Origin: Tetracentron sinense
Taxonomy: Eukaryota; Streptophyta; Magnoliopsida; Trochodendrales; Trochodendraceae
DNA: 64,000 nt
Reading direction: 5' to 3'
Assembly: GCA_015143295.1 (NCBI GenBank)
Contig: CM026574.1
Location: 15,874,938 to 15,938,937 of the forward strand
Of this stretch, positions 1 through 12,341 are shown piece after piece (the first letter of the stretch is position 1; every line of letters starts with the position of its first letter). The notes beneath the pieces were generated by a model. It made no database searches and was not told the origin of the DNA. It worked only from the letters and a program-made list of their open reading frames with translations. The position numbers were made by a program, and so were the translations under genes.

Positions 1-132
1 CTTGATGCTTGCTCTGATGCCTGTGCTCGCACTGTCTGCGTCAACCAACATCAAGTACCCAACTGGAATGATATCTGTCTTAGGAGATGTCAGAGCGAAT
101 GCCTTAAACTTTCTGCTTCATATTCTTCTTAG
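1..132 (+). CDS. C-terminal end of a conserved Cys-rich plant protein (partial)
   Basis: Frame 1 is open from the window edge to TAG at 130-132, giving 43 residues. It contains a regular cysteine pattern (DACSDACARTVCV, then NDICLRRCQSEC) and ends in KLSASYSS. I recognise this Cys-rich tail as typical of a conserved uncharacterised plant protein, but I cannot name it or give a function. Codon use is smooth and there are no internal stops, so this is probably the last exon of a real gene whose 5' part lies left of the window. The 3' UTR should follow from 133. Confidence that it is coding is fairly high; the product is unknown. Confidence 0.65.
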   Translation, partial: LDACSDACARTVCVNQHQVPNWNDICLRRCQSECLKLSASYSS

Positions 133-1181
133 TTCTCTTTTGTTAATTTCCAGATAATTTTGTAATATACTGTTTTAATATAATGTTGGATTATCCGATT
201 TTCATTTCATTTTCTCCAAATGTGATTGGGTTAGGGATGGATTATGGGTTGTGTTATTTTGCATGTTTGCAGTGAACTGCAAATCAAATTTGTGGTCAGA
301 TTTCGAGTTCCTGTATTTTGATACAATTCTTGGGCCATGGTTCTGGGACAGTTTACCAATGATACGTCCAGAAAGAATGCCACAAAATATATGGCAACAC
401 ATGAAGGTGACAGAACTGTATCCCACATGGAGAAAAAGTTCTTGGTGTAACAAATATTTCATCTTTGTCCAGCAGGTTTTTATCAGTTAATCAACATGGT
501 AATTGTTGGTTATGAAGTGTTCCATGTTTCTGGCATTTGATTGGGCTTTTTAAAGTCTTTTCATATTGCATGTTATATTATTTTCTCTTCACCTGTCTCT
601 TAGTTGAATTCAGTAAACTTTTGAATTTTTTAGCACCCAACAGATGAGGATAGCTCAAAACCACATGAACTTCTCAATCCAGGTAAGATTCAATCGATAA
701 TCCTTTTATCCAAGTTCATTCTTCTGGTTTATCTTTGATTCTAGCTTCCATTCTCCTGTCATTGAAATGCAACTGTAACCATTGAAATGCATTTTATGTT
801 TCCTTTGTATCTTAAATATATTGCATTTTGGGTGCAAACTACACACATCTGCTGCAATGTAATTGAAACAGATCATTCCAATGCTTTAAACAGTTCATTC
901 TAATGTTATATTAAATATTAAAAAAATCCCTATGAGACACTGTTTTTAGGGAGGCAGCCGATCTGAACCATTCGGCAGTAAGTACTGAAATGAAAAAGTA
1001 AGAATCTAATATATCTAAGTGAGCAGACACTCATACATATGTAAATATTGGCTTGGAGTATTTGAATATACATGGAATGGTAGACACAATATAAATGATC
1101 GGAATACTGCCAATCTTAGCTTAGGATGTATGTTTTCGACATTTCCACCCTGCTGACTAGAAGCACTATTGATACAATTAT
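133..1181. other. 3' flank of the first gene; no convincing gene
   Basis: AT-rich non-coding sequence. The one notable stretch is 634-682: it is preceded by a T-rich run ending in TTTTTTAG and followed by GTAAGA, so it looks like a 49-nt internal exon (reading HPTDEDSSKPHELLNP). It could be a 3' UTR or alternative exon of the gene ending at 132, but no partner exon could be joined. Short ORFs here show no family features. Confidence 0.4.
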
Positions 1182-1423
1182 GGGGTGTTTGGAATAGATA
1201 TTTTTGGCCAAAAATCAATTATGGTAAAATTGATTGTGTAGAAATTAATGGTCAAATAATCATTTTTTCAAATAATAGTGTTTGGAGAATACGTAGGTGA
1301 GTCTCTCACTGTGTTCTCCTAACACTAGTATTTGAAAAAATAATTATTTAATCATTAATTTCTACACAATCAATTTTATCAGAATTGATTTTTGGCCAAA
1401 AAAATCCAATACAAACGCCACCC
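1182..1423. mobile_element. Foldback MITE with long terminal inverted repeats
   Basis: The left half, from GGGGTGTTTGGAATAG, is the imperfect reverse complement of the right half, ending ATACAAACGCCACCC. Shared arm motifs include TTTTTGGCCAAAAATCAATT, GATTGTGTAGAAATTAATG and the TTCAAATA..TAGTGTT core, leaving only a short centre near 1300. There is no coding sequence. The terminal GGGGTGTTTGG resembles termini common in plant Harbinger or hAT MITEs. No perfect target duplication is visible, so the superfamily is open. Confidence 0.75.
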
Positions 1424-3681
1424 TTCTCATATGAGCCCGATTGTGTTATTTTTTACTTTATGCTACCTTTGAGCTTAGTTTTTTGCTTTTTTTTTTGTCA
1501 GTGACTTTTCCTAACAACGTGATTCTTTTCCGCCATTTTGTGTCAAGAGCCAACCTGAGGTAACCCTCCTCCATCCCGGCAATACAGGTAGAACTTATTC
1601 TAGTCTATCAAGAGCCAACCTGAAGTATAGCCCCTCCACCAGCAATGCTGAGTGAATCACAGCATTCAAAGTTTTTCTTTGTTTCTTATTGGTATTTTAT
1701 GATTTTTTATACTAACTAGAAAACAATCATATTCAATCTTTTATACATGTCTGCAAGTTGTACTGATGAGGAATTTGTCGTGTACAACAGCTTTGGATGA
1801 TTGAGAAATGAAACCTGGTGCTGGCGGTGCATTGCTCTATTCAGAGCATTTCCCCAAACAACACCTTAGACATTAAAGATCAAACCATAATGACCCATTT
1901 GCCATGGGAAGACATGGCGTGGAACTGTCTGGGGGTGATGGGGCAGATGAATGCTTGGTGAGGAGATTTTATGTCAAAATTTCACCCTCGAATCAAGAAC
2001 ATCAAGGACATGAATTGCAGTTATCAAGGTCGTTGAGCTGACTCTCTTAAGCCTTCAAAACCTGAAACTTTAAGGCATTGAGAAGTCTGCAATTATCAAA
2101 GTTGGTAGTGTTTATGGAAGGATGACATATACCTGTCTTTGTTAGAAGGAAGACCATTGTGAGAGTTGGCATTTTCTCTAACTCTTGATGGAGATCATCA
2201 TTTGAGAAAGGAAATTGTAGAAGGCTAGAATGTCAGAAGCGCTTGCAGTTGAGCATTATCTTCTTCTTCTTTTTCCCCATTTTTCTGGTAGGTGCTGTCG
2301 ATGATCAAATCCTATGAAGAAGAAACTACTGGTTCAACCCATTTGCGAGTCGGTGAGCTGCTTGGGTCTCTGCCAAAATACTCTTGGATTGAGGAACTGC
2401 AAGATCATTCTCAGTCTCTCTCCCCTGCATGTCATTCATTATATCTGTTTAAAGATATCAATATACAAGTACAGCCTAAACCACCTAAATGACCCTTAAA
2501 TTAAAAACATGCTAACAAAGCTTTAATTTTGATCGTTCTGCATTTGAATCATCTCCTGTCTCAGAGATACTCTCCTCCTTTGCCTCATCGGCTGTCTTGT
2601 ACACCCCTTGTCCAACTACCTTAGCCACCGATTTACAGTTACTTTTGTTATTTCCATATTCTTTGCCGCAGCCTCTTTCATCCTTTCTCCAGCACCAACA
2701 GCTCCACCACCACTATCACCACCAGAGTGGGCTTCATCATTGCTCCTAAAAGCTAATCCCAAATTTCAAAATAAACTGAAAAATTAGAGGAAAAAATGAT
2801 TTTAAAAAAATATCATGATAAAAAAAAAAAAAAACCAGAATTGGCAAAACCAAGTCAACTATCCAGCTTGGCTTGAGTGTAGCCCTATGTACAATGTAAA
2901 CAAGTCATCAAATGGCATCAGAGATCTGTTAGTAGAGAATAAAAATCCTGTCCAGCTTAATCCCACAAATCTGACCTTCACAAATTCTACACCCTCTGCT
3001 GGGTACCACCTAAGAATTCTACACCAAATTAAACCCAGCATGGTCATAATAGCAATCTGTTTTGACAGATTCTTTGTAGACCACCCATTTTACCTTTTAT
3101 AAGAATGCCAATCTTCAGTATCAGGCATCCAATCTGCAATTGCAAACCCTCTCCTATACTTTCTGAAATTCTGTTAAAATGATTTAAATGCATTTTTAGA
3201 GGAAACAACACTACATCCCATCAGTTGGAAACAAAATGCACTTGTTATGCTAGTAAATGGCAGTTCATAGTCTGAATTCTTCTTAATGCATTTATCTATG
3301 AATTAGTCTAATCAATGACTAATGGGGATAATGTGTAGATGCAAACCATACCCCCTACTCCAATATATCAATGACCATTTTTAATTTCAAGTCACCAAAA
3401 CTTTGGCTTGTGGGTGGTTTCTGAGCAGGTTCTGTGTGAAACTTCTCAACCTAGGCAGAAACCCATGTTCAAGCCTCAAGGACACCTTGGGTATAACCAA
3501 GGCCATGGTCTTTGACAGAATATCTCACAGATCTTTTGCCGCTTTAACCTCAGATATTAGATCAAAATATGTGTTTCCATTTTGTGTACACATGGGTAAG
3601 ACTTAAGAGTACCTGGCTCTGGGTTGGCGCCCTTTGGTTTAATTACAGTGGTTGGTTTGGGTCAAAAACAGAAGGTATCTG
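1424..3681. other. Intergenic; no intact gene seen
   Basis: This lies between the first gene and the 3' end of the ABCF gene. A short direct repeat (TCAAGAGCCAACCTGA) occurs near 1545 and 1608. On the minus strand around 2750-2530, two frames give Gly/Ala/Lys-rich text (GAGERMKEAAAKNMEITK, then GQGVYKTADEAKEES) resembling a LEA-type protein broken by a frameshift; this is weak. A poly(A) run sits at 2820-2833. ORFs of 60-95 aa here have no recognisable motifs. Confidence 0.4.
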
Positions 3682-6600
3682 TCATTTCCAACGTTTTGCA
3701 TTCTTCAATGATTTCGCTTTTGCGTTGGCCCGCCGAAATGCCATAATTCGCTGTTTCTTGTAGGCTTCCTTCTGTGCCTGTTGGTTACAATTAAACATGA
3801 AATTTCAGCATTTGTTCAGTTGCCTCTCGACAGATCTAGGCGTCTTTCTTCCCTTCATTAAGATATATAAGCCAGTAATACTTACCTTTGACATCTTACG
3901 CTTGGGTTTTACTTTAGGGCCCATCTCCTCAACCCTTGCCTCCCATTCCAGCTCCTGCTCTCTAGCGATGAGATTCTTCTCTAAATAATACTGTCAAGTG
4001 TGTGTGATTTTTATATAATCAGAAACTGTCAACAGACTTGTACTAGGATAATATGGCTGGGCTAGCTTTTGAACTGATAACAAAAATTAATTGAAGCAAG
4101 TAAAATAAGGTAACCCATAAAAGTTCGATTCTTATACCTAGAGAAATATGCAACAAAAAGATTGAAGATAAGGATTGATAATTCATGGGCCCAATTCAAA
4201 TTAGAAAGAAAACACCGGACTCACTGCTTGTGCCATGCCCATGGGATGCATGCAGGAGCTCTAGTTCCCACCATTCAATAGGTCTCACCAAGGAGATCTA
4301 TGTCAAAGAAATGGGTGATCATAAACCAATCAGATCTAGACTTTTTTTTCCCTTTAGACCATACCCGTCACATTTCTCCACATCCAAAAGCATGCCATGG
4401 ATTGGATAGCCTGATCAGGTCGATTTCGGCCTACCCAAATATCCTCAGTGGACGGCCCAACCGGTGCATGTGCAGATGATACAGAAAGGAAGGGCCCGGC
4501 CTCCATCCTGACATGAGAAAACCTAAAAAAAAATATTCTGCCAATAATATGATCTAAAAGGAAATACAGAATAAGGAGACAGACTTACATTGTAATCGCC
4601 TACATAATCTTCTAAATTGTTGTCCTTAATCTCCACTACTCTATTAACTATTTGCTTTATGAAGTATCGATCATGAGAAACAGTGATGACAGTGCCATTG
4701 TACTTCCTGATTGCCTCCTGTGAGGATATCAGAGTTCTCAGAATGATTTATGCCCGGTTCTGAAGCAGAATGTTACAATATCCATAATAGTTGAACCTTG
4801 AAGAAAATGAGAATAAATAGAAGTGTTATATTGGAGAGAAATATATAATGAGATATCCACACCTCAAGCATCTCTTTTGATGGTACATCTAAATGATTGG
4901 TTGGTTCGTCCAAGACTAGCAAAGTCGATGGTTTCACAATGAACTTGCAAAAGGCGAGACGTGCCTACACCAATCAACAGGAAAATATGGTTATAAGCCT
5001 ACCTTAACGAGTATAAAGCTGAATAAAGAAGGTGATTGATGAAAAGGAAATGTTAACGTTCAAAACTGAACCAGAAATGCTAGGTTGTTGTTTATTTTAT
5101 TGTTAAAATTATATTCATCAGACACAACACTAATGATCAGTTCAACTAGGAGATCTGAAGATCCTACACTAAAAGCATCTAATAACAAAATGAGCAACCA
5201 GAAGAAACAAACCAACATTTTGTTCAAGATACATTTCCTGAACTCATAATACACAACACAAACCATTGGCTTCTTCAATTATACAGCTAATATTTGATAT
5301 CATAGCCACCCCTTCACCCAGGAACCCAGTCATAAGGCATGGAAAATAGTGTCTCTATATCTTCAGTTTGATGTTAAGCATTAGAACTCAAAAGAATGTG
5401 AAATCTAAAAGAACTATAAAAAACAAGAACATGGATTGTGGAAGAGAGATAACAGAGCACCTAAATTCTTGTAAAACCCATACACTTGCCAGCATTTGGC
5501 ATACAGTTGACATGATAATTAATATAACATTGATCTTAACATCAGTGTTACAAATCTCGTTCTCTGGTTTTTAAACGGCCGAAGAAGTGTTTCTCGGGAG
5601 ATTTTCAAATTTAAAATTTTCCAGATATTTCTCGCATAAATATCGGCAATGATTAAAATATATATTAAAATTACAAAAAGTAGTAATAAATATCACCAAG
5701 TAATAAATTCATAAAACCAATAACATTGTGTATTTCTCGCAATATTTTTTAAATCTCAATTAATCTCGCGATATTTACGGGATAAAAAGGGAAAATTAAA
5801 TTTCTCCCGAGATTTTTTAAAATTCCACGAAAAAAACAGAGTTTTTAACTTTAGATGTTTTTCTTGAGAGAAATTGGGTATTACTTGGGAGATTGTAACA
5901 AACAATGTTTAACATAATCCTATATCTTCTTCTTTTTATCGGTTTAACATAATCATCATTATCAATGACTCATCCAAAATATTTGGTGCTGGGCCATTCA
6001 ACTGCTAAATATAAGTACATTTTGGTATGCTATAATTCCTTTATTTTTTAAATCAATCTTTTTGGAATGTAAAATATTTGATGCTGGGCCATTCAACTGC
6101 TAAATATAAGTACACTTTGGTATGCAATAATTCCTTCATTTTTTAAAATCAAATTTGTCCATAATTAGCTATTTTCATTTTAATTGAAGATTAATCAATC
6201 TATAAACATGAAAACTTAAAAGAAAATAAAAACATAGAGAAGGGAACAAAGGTAAGAGTAAGACCTTAAGGAGACTATGCTGATTAATGATTATCACTAA
6301 GAATTCAAAAGAAAGTGGAAGAGCACATGCAAGTACAACTGGTAAAACGAAAACAAAAAGGAGGATAGAATGAACTAGATCTAGAAGAGGGGAGATGTGT
6401 GGCAGTGACCAGAAATGATCCAAGTTGGCAGGGTTAGATTATGGTGATGACATCTTTACTGACATGTCTCTGTCTGCAAGTCATAGAGCTTAAAATCACA
6501 ATTGTGGAGCCAAGGAAAACCAAGACACAGTGATGGAAAATGTAGCTTTAGTGCTTAGTCTTAGGGACATAAATTTCTCCAAATGGTCATGCGGCTAACA

Positions 6601-9600
6601 GACTTAATACTCAGATGTTCATCTGGTAATGAATTCAGTTCAAATTTGTTCTCAATAAGCTAGCAGTGAGATGCCCAAGAAACCACAGGTGCTAATGACA
6701 CCAGCTTCCTAGCAATACTCAACAAGATAAAGAAATGGAGATCATGACAATTTAAAAGCTTCCTTTATAGTTTCTTCTATACAGGTGAAAATGTAACAAG
6801 GGTGAGGAGTTCACCAAGGGAAGAGAAGACGCGTTGTCTGGCAACTATTCAATTGAAACTGATGAATTGAATTGGGGAAACACAAATGTATTATGCAAGT
6901 AGACTAATTAGGCTTACCTTCTCCCCACCGCTCAAAAGGGAGACCTTCCTATCGAGCATATCTGACTTGAAATTACGACGACCAAGAAGTTCCTTTATAT
7001 CGCCAATGTTCCTGCCCTTTGCAACTTCTTCCACTGTCTGAAGCACAGTTTTATCCAAATCAAGCGCCTCAGCCTGGTAGGGAGGAGATTAATGTCATTC
7101 AGAAATACAATGTACGCACATAACAATGGAACTAACAGCTAAGAAAGAAACAAAACCACCATTATCATCCGAACAATGAAAGAAGTGCATTCCTGCTGAT
7201 AGTGACAGACCTGATTCTGCTCAAAATAGTTTGGAAGAACATTATGCTCCCCAAGCAGAACTTCACCGCGTCTTGGCTTCTCCAAACCCAAAATCAATCT
7301 AAGCAAAGTACTCTTACCACATCCATTTGGGCCAATAATGGCAATTTTTTCACCCCTTTGAATTATAAGATTTGCCCTGTTAAACAGCTCCTGCCAATCA
7401 ATAGATGTGAGATGAAGAGGCACTAAAAGTAATAAAATTTTACTACTTTGTAGTTCCACACATTGTAGAGTATTTCTATGCACCTTATTCTCGTAGCCAA
7501 AATATAGATTCTTAATCACTAATACAGATTTTCCGCTTTTTCCATGCTCAGGAAACCTGAGCTTTATTTGTTTCCGTTCAAATGGCTTCTCAATTTGGTG
7601 GTCATCTTCTTGAAGTTTTTGCAGCTTCTGTAATTACAAAAACATTCCGGTTACTGTTAGTTTAGGAAGAAATCTTGCGAGGTAATATTACAAAGCTTAT
7701 GGCGTTTCATAGAAATTAAATTACTACATCACGATATGTAACATGTGGAATTAGATGATACTTGCTGTGATTCCGAACCAATTGTCTGAAGTAGAAAATA
7801 ATAAGCTTAAAAAGTATAGAATAAAATCACGAATCTAGAATATCTATTTGCTTCTTGACTGTCTTTTAGTCTTTTAAATGCTAACTGATAATGTCATTAA
7901 GGTAGCCTGTCTTTCCTTTCACAGCTCTAAATTGATGACAAAGCAATCCTTTTACTTAAGTGGTACCAAGTAAAATTCCATTTGGTTCTCTAAAATCAAA
8001 ATAACAGGAGGACCTTTATACCTACTGTGGTATGTGAGAAGGTGCTCAAGTTTTTTCTGAAGCTATAACACCCCAAGTGATGGTGAAAATACATACATGT
8101 TTGCACCACTGTCTAATGGCGGTACTGTTTATTGTGACCGTGGTGAGTCCCTCCTTTTCCCCCCCGAAGTGCCGCTGCTATAATGCAGAAACGTAGCATG
8201 ACATTCAGCCTCTTCTCACATTGAAATATATGTGGTTTGGTTGATAAGTTCCAACCATACCTATTGTTTCTTAGGAAACCAGTGACATTCAGATATTAAA
8301 AGAGTTGCTTTTATATTTATTTTTCTACTATCTAAGACAAGGGTATTCCTCGGTGTTAAGAGATAAACAGATACTTCATTTGGATAACTGAATGCTATAT
8401 TACACATTGGTTAGCATACCAAATACCTTAGATGCTCGGCCAGCACTAGCACCTGCACTCAACTTGTTTGTTATGTCCTTTGTCCGCTCAATTTGCTTCT
8501 GCTGCTTCTCCCAGTCTGCATACTGCTTTTCTATCAATTCTGCCTTCTCAACAACAAAATTAGAATAATTTCCCTCATAAGTCCTGGATACACCCCTTTC
8601 AATTTCCACAATTTTTGTACACAGCAGATCTAGGAAAGCTCTGTCATGAGATATGATGATCATCGGTACATCTTGATTCTTAAGATAACCTTCAAGCCAC
8701 TCAATTGTGTCAACATCAAGGTGATTGGTTGGCTCGTCCAAAAGTAACAAATCTGGCTCCTGCAGGTGATCATATTTTGTCAACAATCAACCAATACCAG
8801 AAATTACATTCCAATGCAGGTTATATACTTATGCATATTCACAAGAACATGAGTCCAGGATCACAGTTCAAAGCCTCTGCACTTGCCACTTCAAGAATTG
8901 GGATCTTTAAAGTCAACATTACCTGAACTTCAATTTGGTTTCTCAACATTAACAACACTTCATCCTCACATCATTTTCTTAGCAATAATTCTAAGTTGTT
9001 TTAGCCATAGTTACCAGTAGGGCTGTATTCGGGCTGGGCTTGACCAAGCCCAACTCGGCTTGAAGTAGTTCGATCGAGGCCCGAAGCCCGGCTCGGCCCG
9101 AATTGATTCAAGCTCAAGCCGGGCTTGGCTTGGCTCGAGCTCGGCTTGAATCCCTTTTTTAAAAAATAAAATAAAATTTTATATTATTTATATATATAAT
9201 AATGATATATATAAATAATATATATATATATATATATATATTTTAAAAAATAAAAATAATTTTCAAGCTGAACCGAACCTCAATCGAGCCGGGCTGAGCC
9301 GCACAGGGGTGGTCTTGAGCTTGACTTGAATTAGCTTTCGGGCTTTTTTTTAGGCTTGGATTGGCTTGTTCGAGCCCAAAATTTCGGGCCGATCTCGGGC
9401 CGAGCCGCACCAATGGGCCAATCGGGCTTTGTGCAGCCCTAGTTACCAGAGCGAGAAGCAAAGCGAGAAGCGAGCCACAAAAAAACCTTAGGAAAGAGAA
9501 AGCAAGAAATAAGATATAAGCATCTTGTTTCCATTATGTTATTATGGGTAGCTATACCTTTTATTTTATATTACATGAGATTTTCTGAAATAGTAGGTGC

Positions 9601-11335
9601 CTTAGATTTCAAACTGACGATACTTGCTTAAAGTCTACATTCTAGGCAATAGATTGTGGTTTATCCCATCACTTCACACATACAACTCTATTTGACTACT
9701 AAATGGAACATGATGTCTACCCCATCACTTCACACATACAGTGCGAGGAATTTGGCTCGATTCCGTAAATCTTGGAGCACTGCTCAAGCGAAGCTGGGCG
9801 TCGCTCGAGCGGTTTCTCGGCAAACTATGCTAAAGGATCTGGAGCGATCCGTAGGCACCGCTCGAGCGGTCTAACGCGATTTTGAGTCCATTTTTGCTTT
9901 GGGAAACTTCTATTTCGAGAGGGGTTGTTTCTATTTTATCTAGGACTCTTGTTTATAAATATGTAGTTATGGGTCTAGGATTTGCTAAGTCAAAGGAGCG
10001 AGAGAGAATAGATATGGTTCAAGCATACTAGGGCTTGGGAAAAGGTTTAAGGGAGGATAGATAAGGATTCTTCTTTGGGTTTCATTAAGAATACGAGTTG
10101 AGAGTATTATTGTACTGGTTCCTCAATGTTTCTCTGAATAAGAAAGAAGCAATTGGATCTTGATCTATGGACGTAGGCAGGTTATTACCGAACCACGTAT
10201 ATCTCTTGTGTGTGTACTTGGTTCATCTTTTCCATCTAGGATTCGATTATTTTTCCCAACATATTGGACTACTAAATGGCACGTGATGGAAGCAAGCTTC
10301 CTATGAAGCGAGTCTGTCCGAGGAAGGAAGCGACATTAATGAAGAAGTCACATGGCTAGCAAATATAAACTCAACTTAATGAATAAACCCAGTTCAAGAA
10401 ATTCAAATTTAGTTACTGAAGTTTCAACAGCAGCATATCAATACAAACATACACACACATATATATATATATACCTGAAGTATAATTTTCACGAGTGACA
10501 TCCTCATCTGCCATCCACTGCTGAACGAGGCTACCAGCCGATCCAAATCTTCTGGAGAGAACCCAAGCACAGGCATCAGCTTATTGATCTTCGCGTCCAC
10601 TCCATCTAAATCAATAGCCTGTGCTCGCCTATGAAGCAAATCTAGTTCATCCAAAAGCCTTCCCATCAACTCCAAATCTTCCACAGAACACTCAAGCGCC
10701 TTCTGGACCTTCTCCAACTTAGCTGCAATCTCCATTTCCTCCTTGAAAGCAGTCAACAATTCTTCCTTCAATGTCCTACTAGGAGAAACATCAAATTCTT
10801 GACTCAAGAATGCAATTTTCATATTTGGGTTTGCCTTAATTACATTCCCTGAATCGGCCTCCTCCTGTCCCACGATAATCCTCAATAGGGTTGTCTTCCC
10901 TGCGCCATTAACACCAACTAATCCCACTCTCTCCCCTTCCTTCACTTCCAAGTTCACATTCTTCAGAACTGTCACCCGCTTATAGCTTTTACAAATGTTT
11001 TCTAACCTAACGCCCGAACAAACACTCGAAGCACCTTTCATCGAATGTTTACGATTCCGTTTCTTGTAATTTATATCGATCGAAGTCTCTGAGAACAGTG
11101 ATTCTATATCTTCGGTGCTAGTTTTAACGGCAATCGCTGAAACCCCATGGAAATCCTTTCTAGGGATGAACATGGTTCTGGTTCTAACTAAATCATCACT
11201 ACTAATCCTGGTCTGAGTTAGCGAAGCCGAAATTGGCCGGAAAAGAGGTCGAATGCTGGTTTTTCGAGCATCTAAAAAGGGTGGATCAGTGAAGAAACTC
11301 GATCGGAGATTGATAAACTTGCTAGCTAAATCCAT
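3682..11335 (-). CDS. ABCF5: ABC transporter F family member 5-like (plastid ABC-F ATPase), 9 exons
   Basis: Exons on the minus strand: 11335-10475, 8759-8427, 7627-7484, 7390-7211, 7073-6918, 4964-4863, 4717-4589, 3990-3886, 3777-3682. All have GT..AG introns in phase 0 and join into 701 codons plus TGA, close to the Arabidopsis ABCF5 length as I recall it. The Ser/Arg-rich first ~90 residues look like a plastid transit peptide (inference). NBD1: Walker [10 protein letters not shown] at 141-149, signature FSSGW at 271-275, Walker B LLLLDEP at 291-297 followed by TNHLD. NBD2: Walker [10 protein letters not shown] at 466-474, LLSGGEK at 552-558, Walker B LLVLDEP near 573-579, then SHDR. There are no membrane segments. 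ABC-F proteins are soluble twin ATPases, several acting on ribosomes; the plant substrate role is not settled. Oddities: Val282 where Gly is usual after the first signature (MSLVKI), and a gap of about three residues at the exon 2/3 join (GRASK-KLQKL). The gene looks functional. Confidence 0.93.
5976..6165. repeat. 95-bp tandem duplication in ABCF5 intron 5
   Basis: Two head-to-tail copies start at 5976 and 6071. They share AAAATATTTG, CTGGGCCATTCAACTGCTAA and ATAAGTACA, with a few substitutions. They lie in the 1953-bp intron 5, away from splice sites. The same intron holds AT-rich sequence with repeated TCTCGGGAGA/TCTCGCGATA motifs at 5590-5830, probably an old MITE. Confidence 0.8.
9018..9441. 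mobile_element. hAT-type MITE in ABCF5 intron 1
   Basis: It starts TAGGGCTG (9018-9025) and ends with the exact inverse CAGCCCTA (9434-9441). The perfect 8-bp duplication GTTACCAG flanks it at 9010-9017 and 9442-9449, as expected for hAT transposition. The 424-bp body is built of GGCTTG/CGGGC-rich inverted arms around an AT dinucleotide core at 9180-9240. No transposase is present, so it is non-autonomous. It sits inside the 1715-bp first intron, far from the splice sites. Confidence 0.9.
9742..10261 (+). mobile_element. Probable solo LTR (Copia-like) in ABCF5 intron 1
   Basis: The 520-bp segment runs TGCGAGGAA ... TTTCCCAACA (TG..CA). Near its end it contains TGGACGTAGGCAG..CCGAACCACGTA, a phrase I associate with the R/U5 part of plant Copia-type LTRs. 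No 5-bp target duplication is visible. The host flank is a short tandem duplication: CCATCACTTCACACATAC at 9667 and 9722, and GACTACTAAATGG at 9694 and 10267, with the LTR placed between the parts of the second copy. The superfamily is inference. Confidence 0.55.
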
Positions 11336-11939
11336 GATAGATATCTGAAGTGAAAGAAAATTTGTTATGATCGTTATGATTCAATCTCACACAAATGCAA
11401 ATAAAGAAAATAAGAAGAAGAAGAGATGCCGATTCGAGGTGGCCGATCCTCCAATTCTTCACTAAGAATTCAAAATAACAGTATGTTCTTCCTACCATTA
11501 AAGAAACTTACAAACAAAATAAACAACTTGCTAATTTAGAGAAGAGTAAATATAAGAAAGTTGGTCGTTGATGCTAATCAAGGTTTGAAATTCCTTTCAG
11601 TCCTTCAACCCGAACCGAAATTTCCAAATTTCGGTTATCTTGGCGGGATTTTGGTCTTCTTTTATTAATATTTTATTATTTATCCATCTTCCATCTATAC
11701 TATTACTATACGCCGGTGATTCACGTGACATGTCTCGAAAGCCTTCATCTCTGTATCATGTTGTTGCCATGTGTCAACTCTCCTTTAATTACCTTTTTTT
11801 TAAGGGAAATAGTTAAAGGAGGTGAAAGTCTTAGGTTAGCAAATGGGATTCATGGGTCCTACTCTTTTATAAAATCATACTTAATTAATAATGAATACCC
11901 TTATTATAAGAAGGGGTTATGCACCTCACATAATTAATA
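11336..11939. other. Upstream region of ABCF5 and spacer
   Basis: This holds the presumed 5' UTR and promoter of ABCF5 (minus strand), with AAG-rich sequence at 11400-11430. No clear TATA box could be placed. At 11909-11934 lies AAGGGGTTATGCACCTCACATA, which recurs beyond the Helitron at 12345-12366. No gene is seen. Confidence 0.4.
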
Positions 11940-12341
11940 CCAGTGGGTAGCACGTGCGATGCACGTGAGAGCAAGGGGAAGGAGTTAACCACAGTTAATA
12001 AGAGTTAAAAGGGAGACATGTTAACCGGTGGGTGCGATTGAACTCGCTAGTGGCACGTGCGATGCACGTAAGAGCGAGGGGAAGGAGTTAACCATAGTTA
12101 ATAGGAGTTAAAAGGGTCACATGTTAATCCGTGGGTGCAATTGAACTCTCCCTCAGTTCAATCGTGATTGGCTGTGATTCAAAATAGATAAATGAGCAAG
12201 GGTAGTTTCAAAATTAAATAAAAGGCAGGGGTAGTTTGGGAATTAAAGCAAATATTTAAATCAAAGTTTTGTTTGTATATAAGGGTAGTATGAAAATTTC
12301 GAAAAAATCAGCTACAGCCTCTCATATTATAATAGTAAAGA
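11940..12341 (-). mobile_element. Non-autonomous Helitron with duplicated 3' end
   Basis: Read on the minus strand, it begins TCTTTACTATTATAATATG at 12341 and ends in a hairpin GTGCATCGCAC followed by ACTGG, with the next base T (CTGG|T at 11940). That matches the TC..hairpin..CTRR|T rule. The last ~105 bp occur twice: a second hairpin plus CTAG ends at 12047. Both copies share GGGGAAGGAGTTAACCA and AGTTAAAAGGG. There is no RepHel protein. The two 3' ends in tandem suggest end read-through or insertion of one copy into another. Confidence 0.7.

Noticed and set aside
7202-7426. 74-aa plus-strand ORF
   Set aside because: It is the antisense shadow of ABCF5 exon 4.
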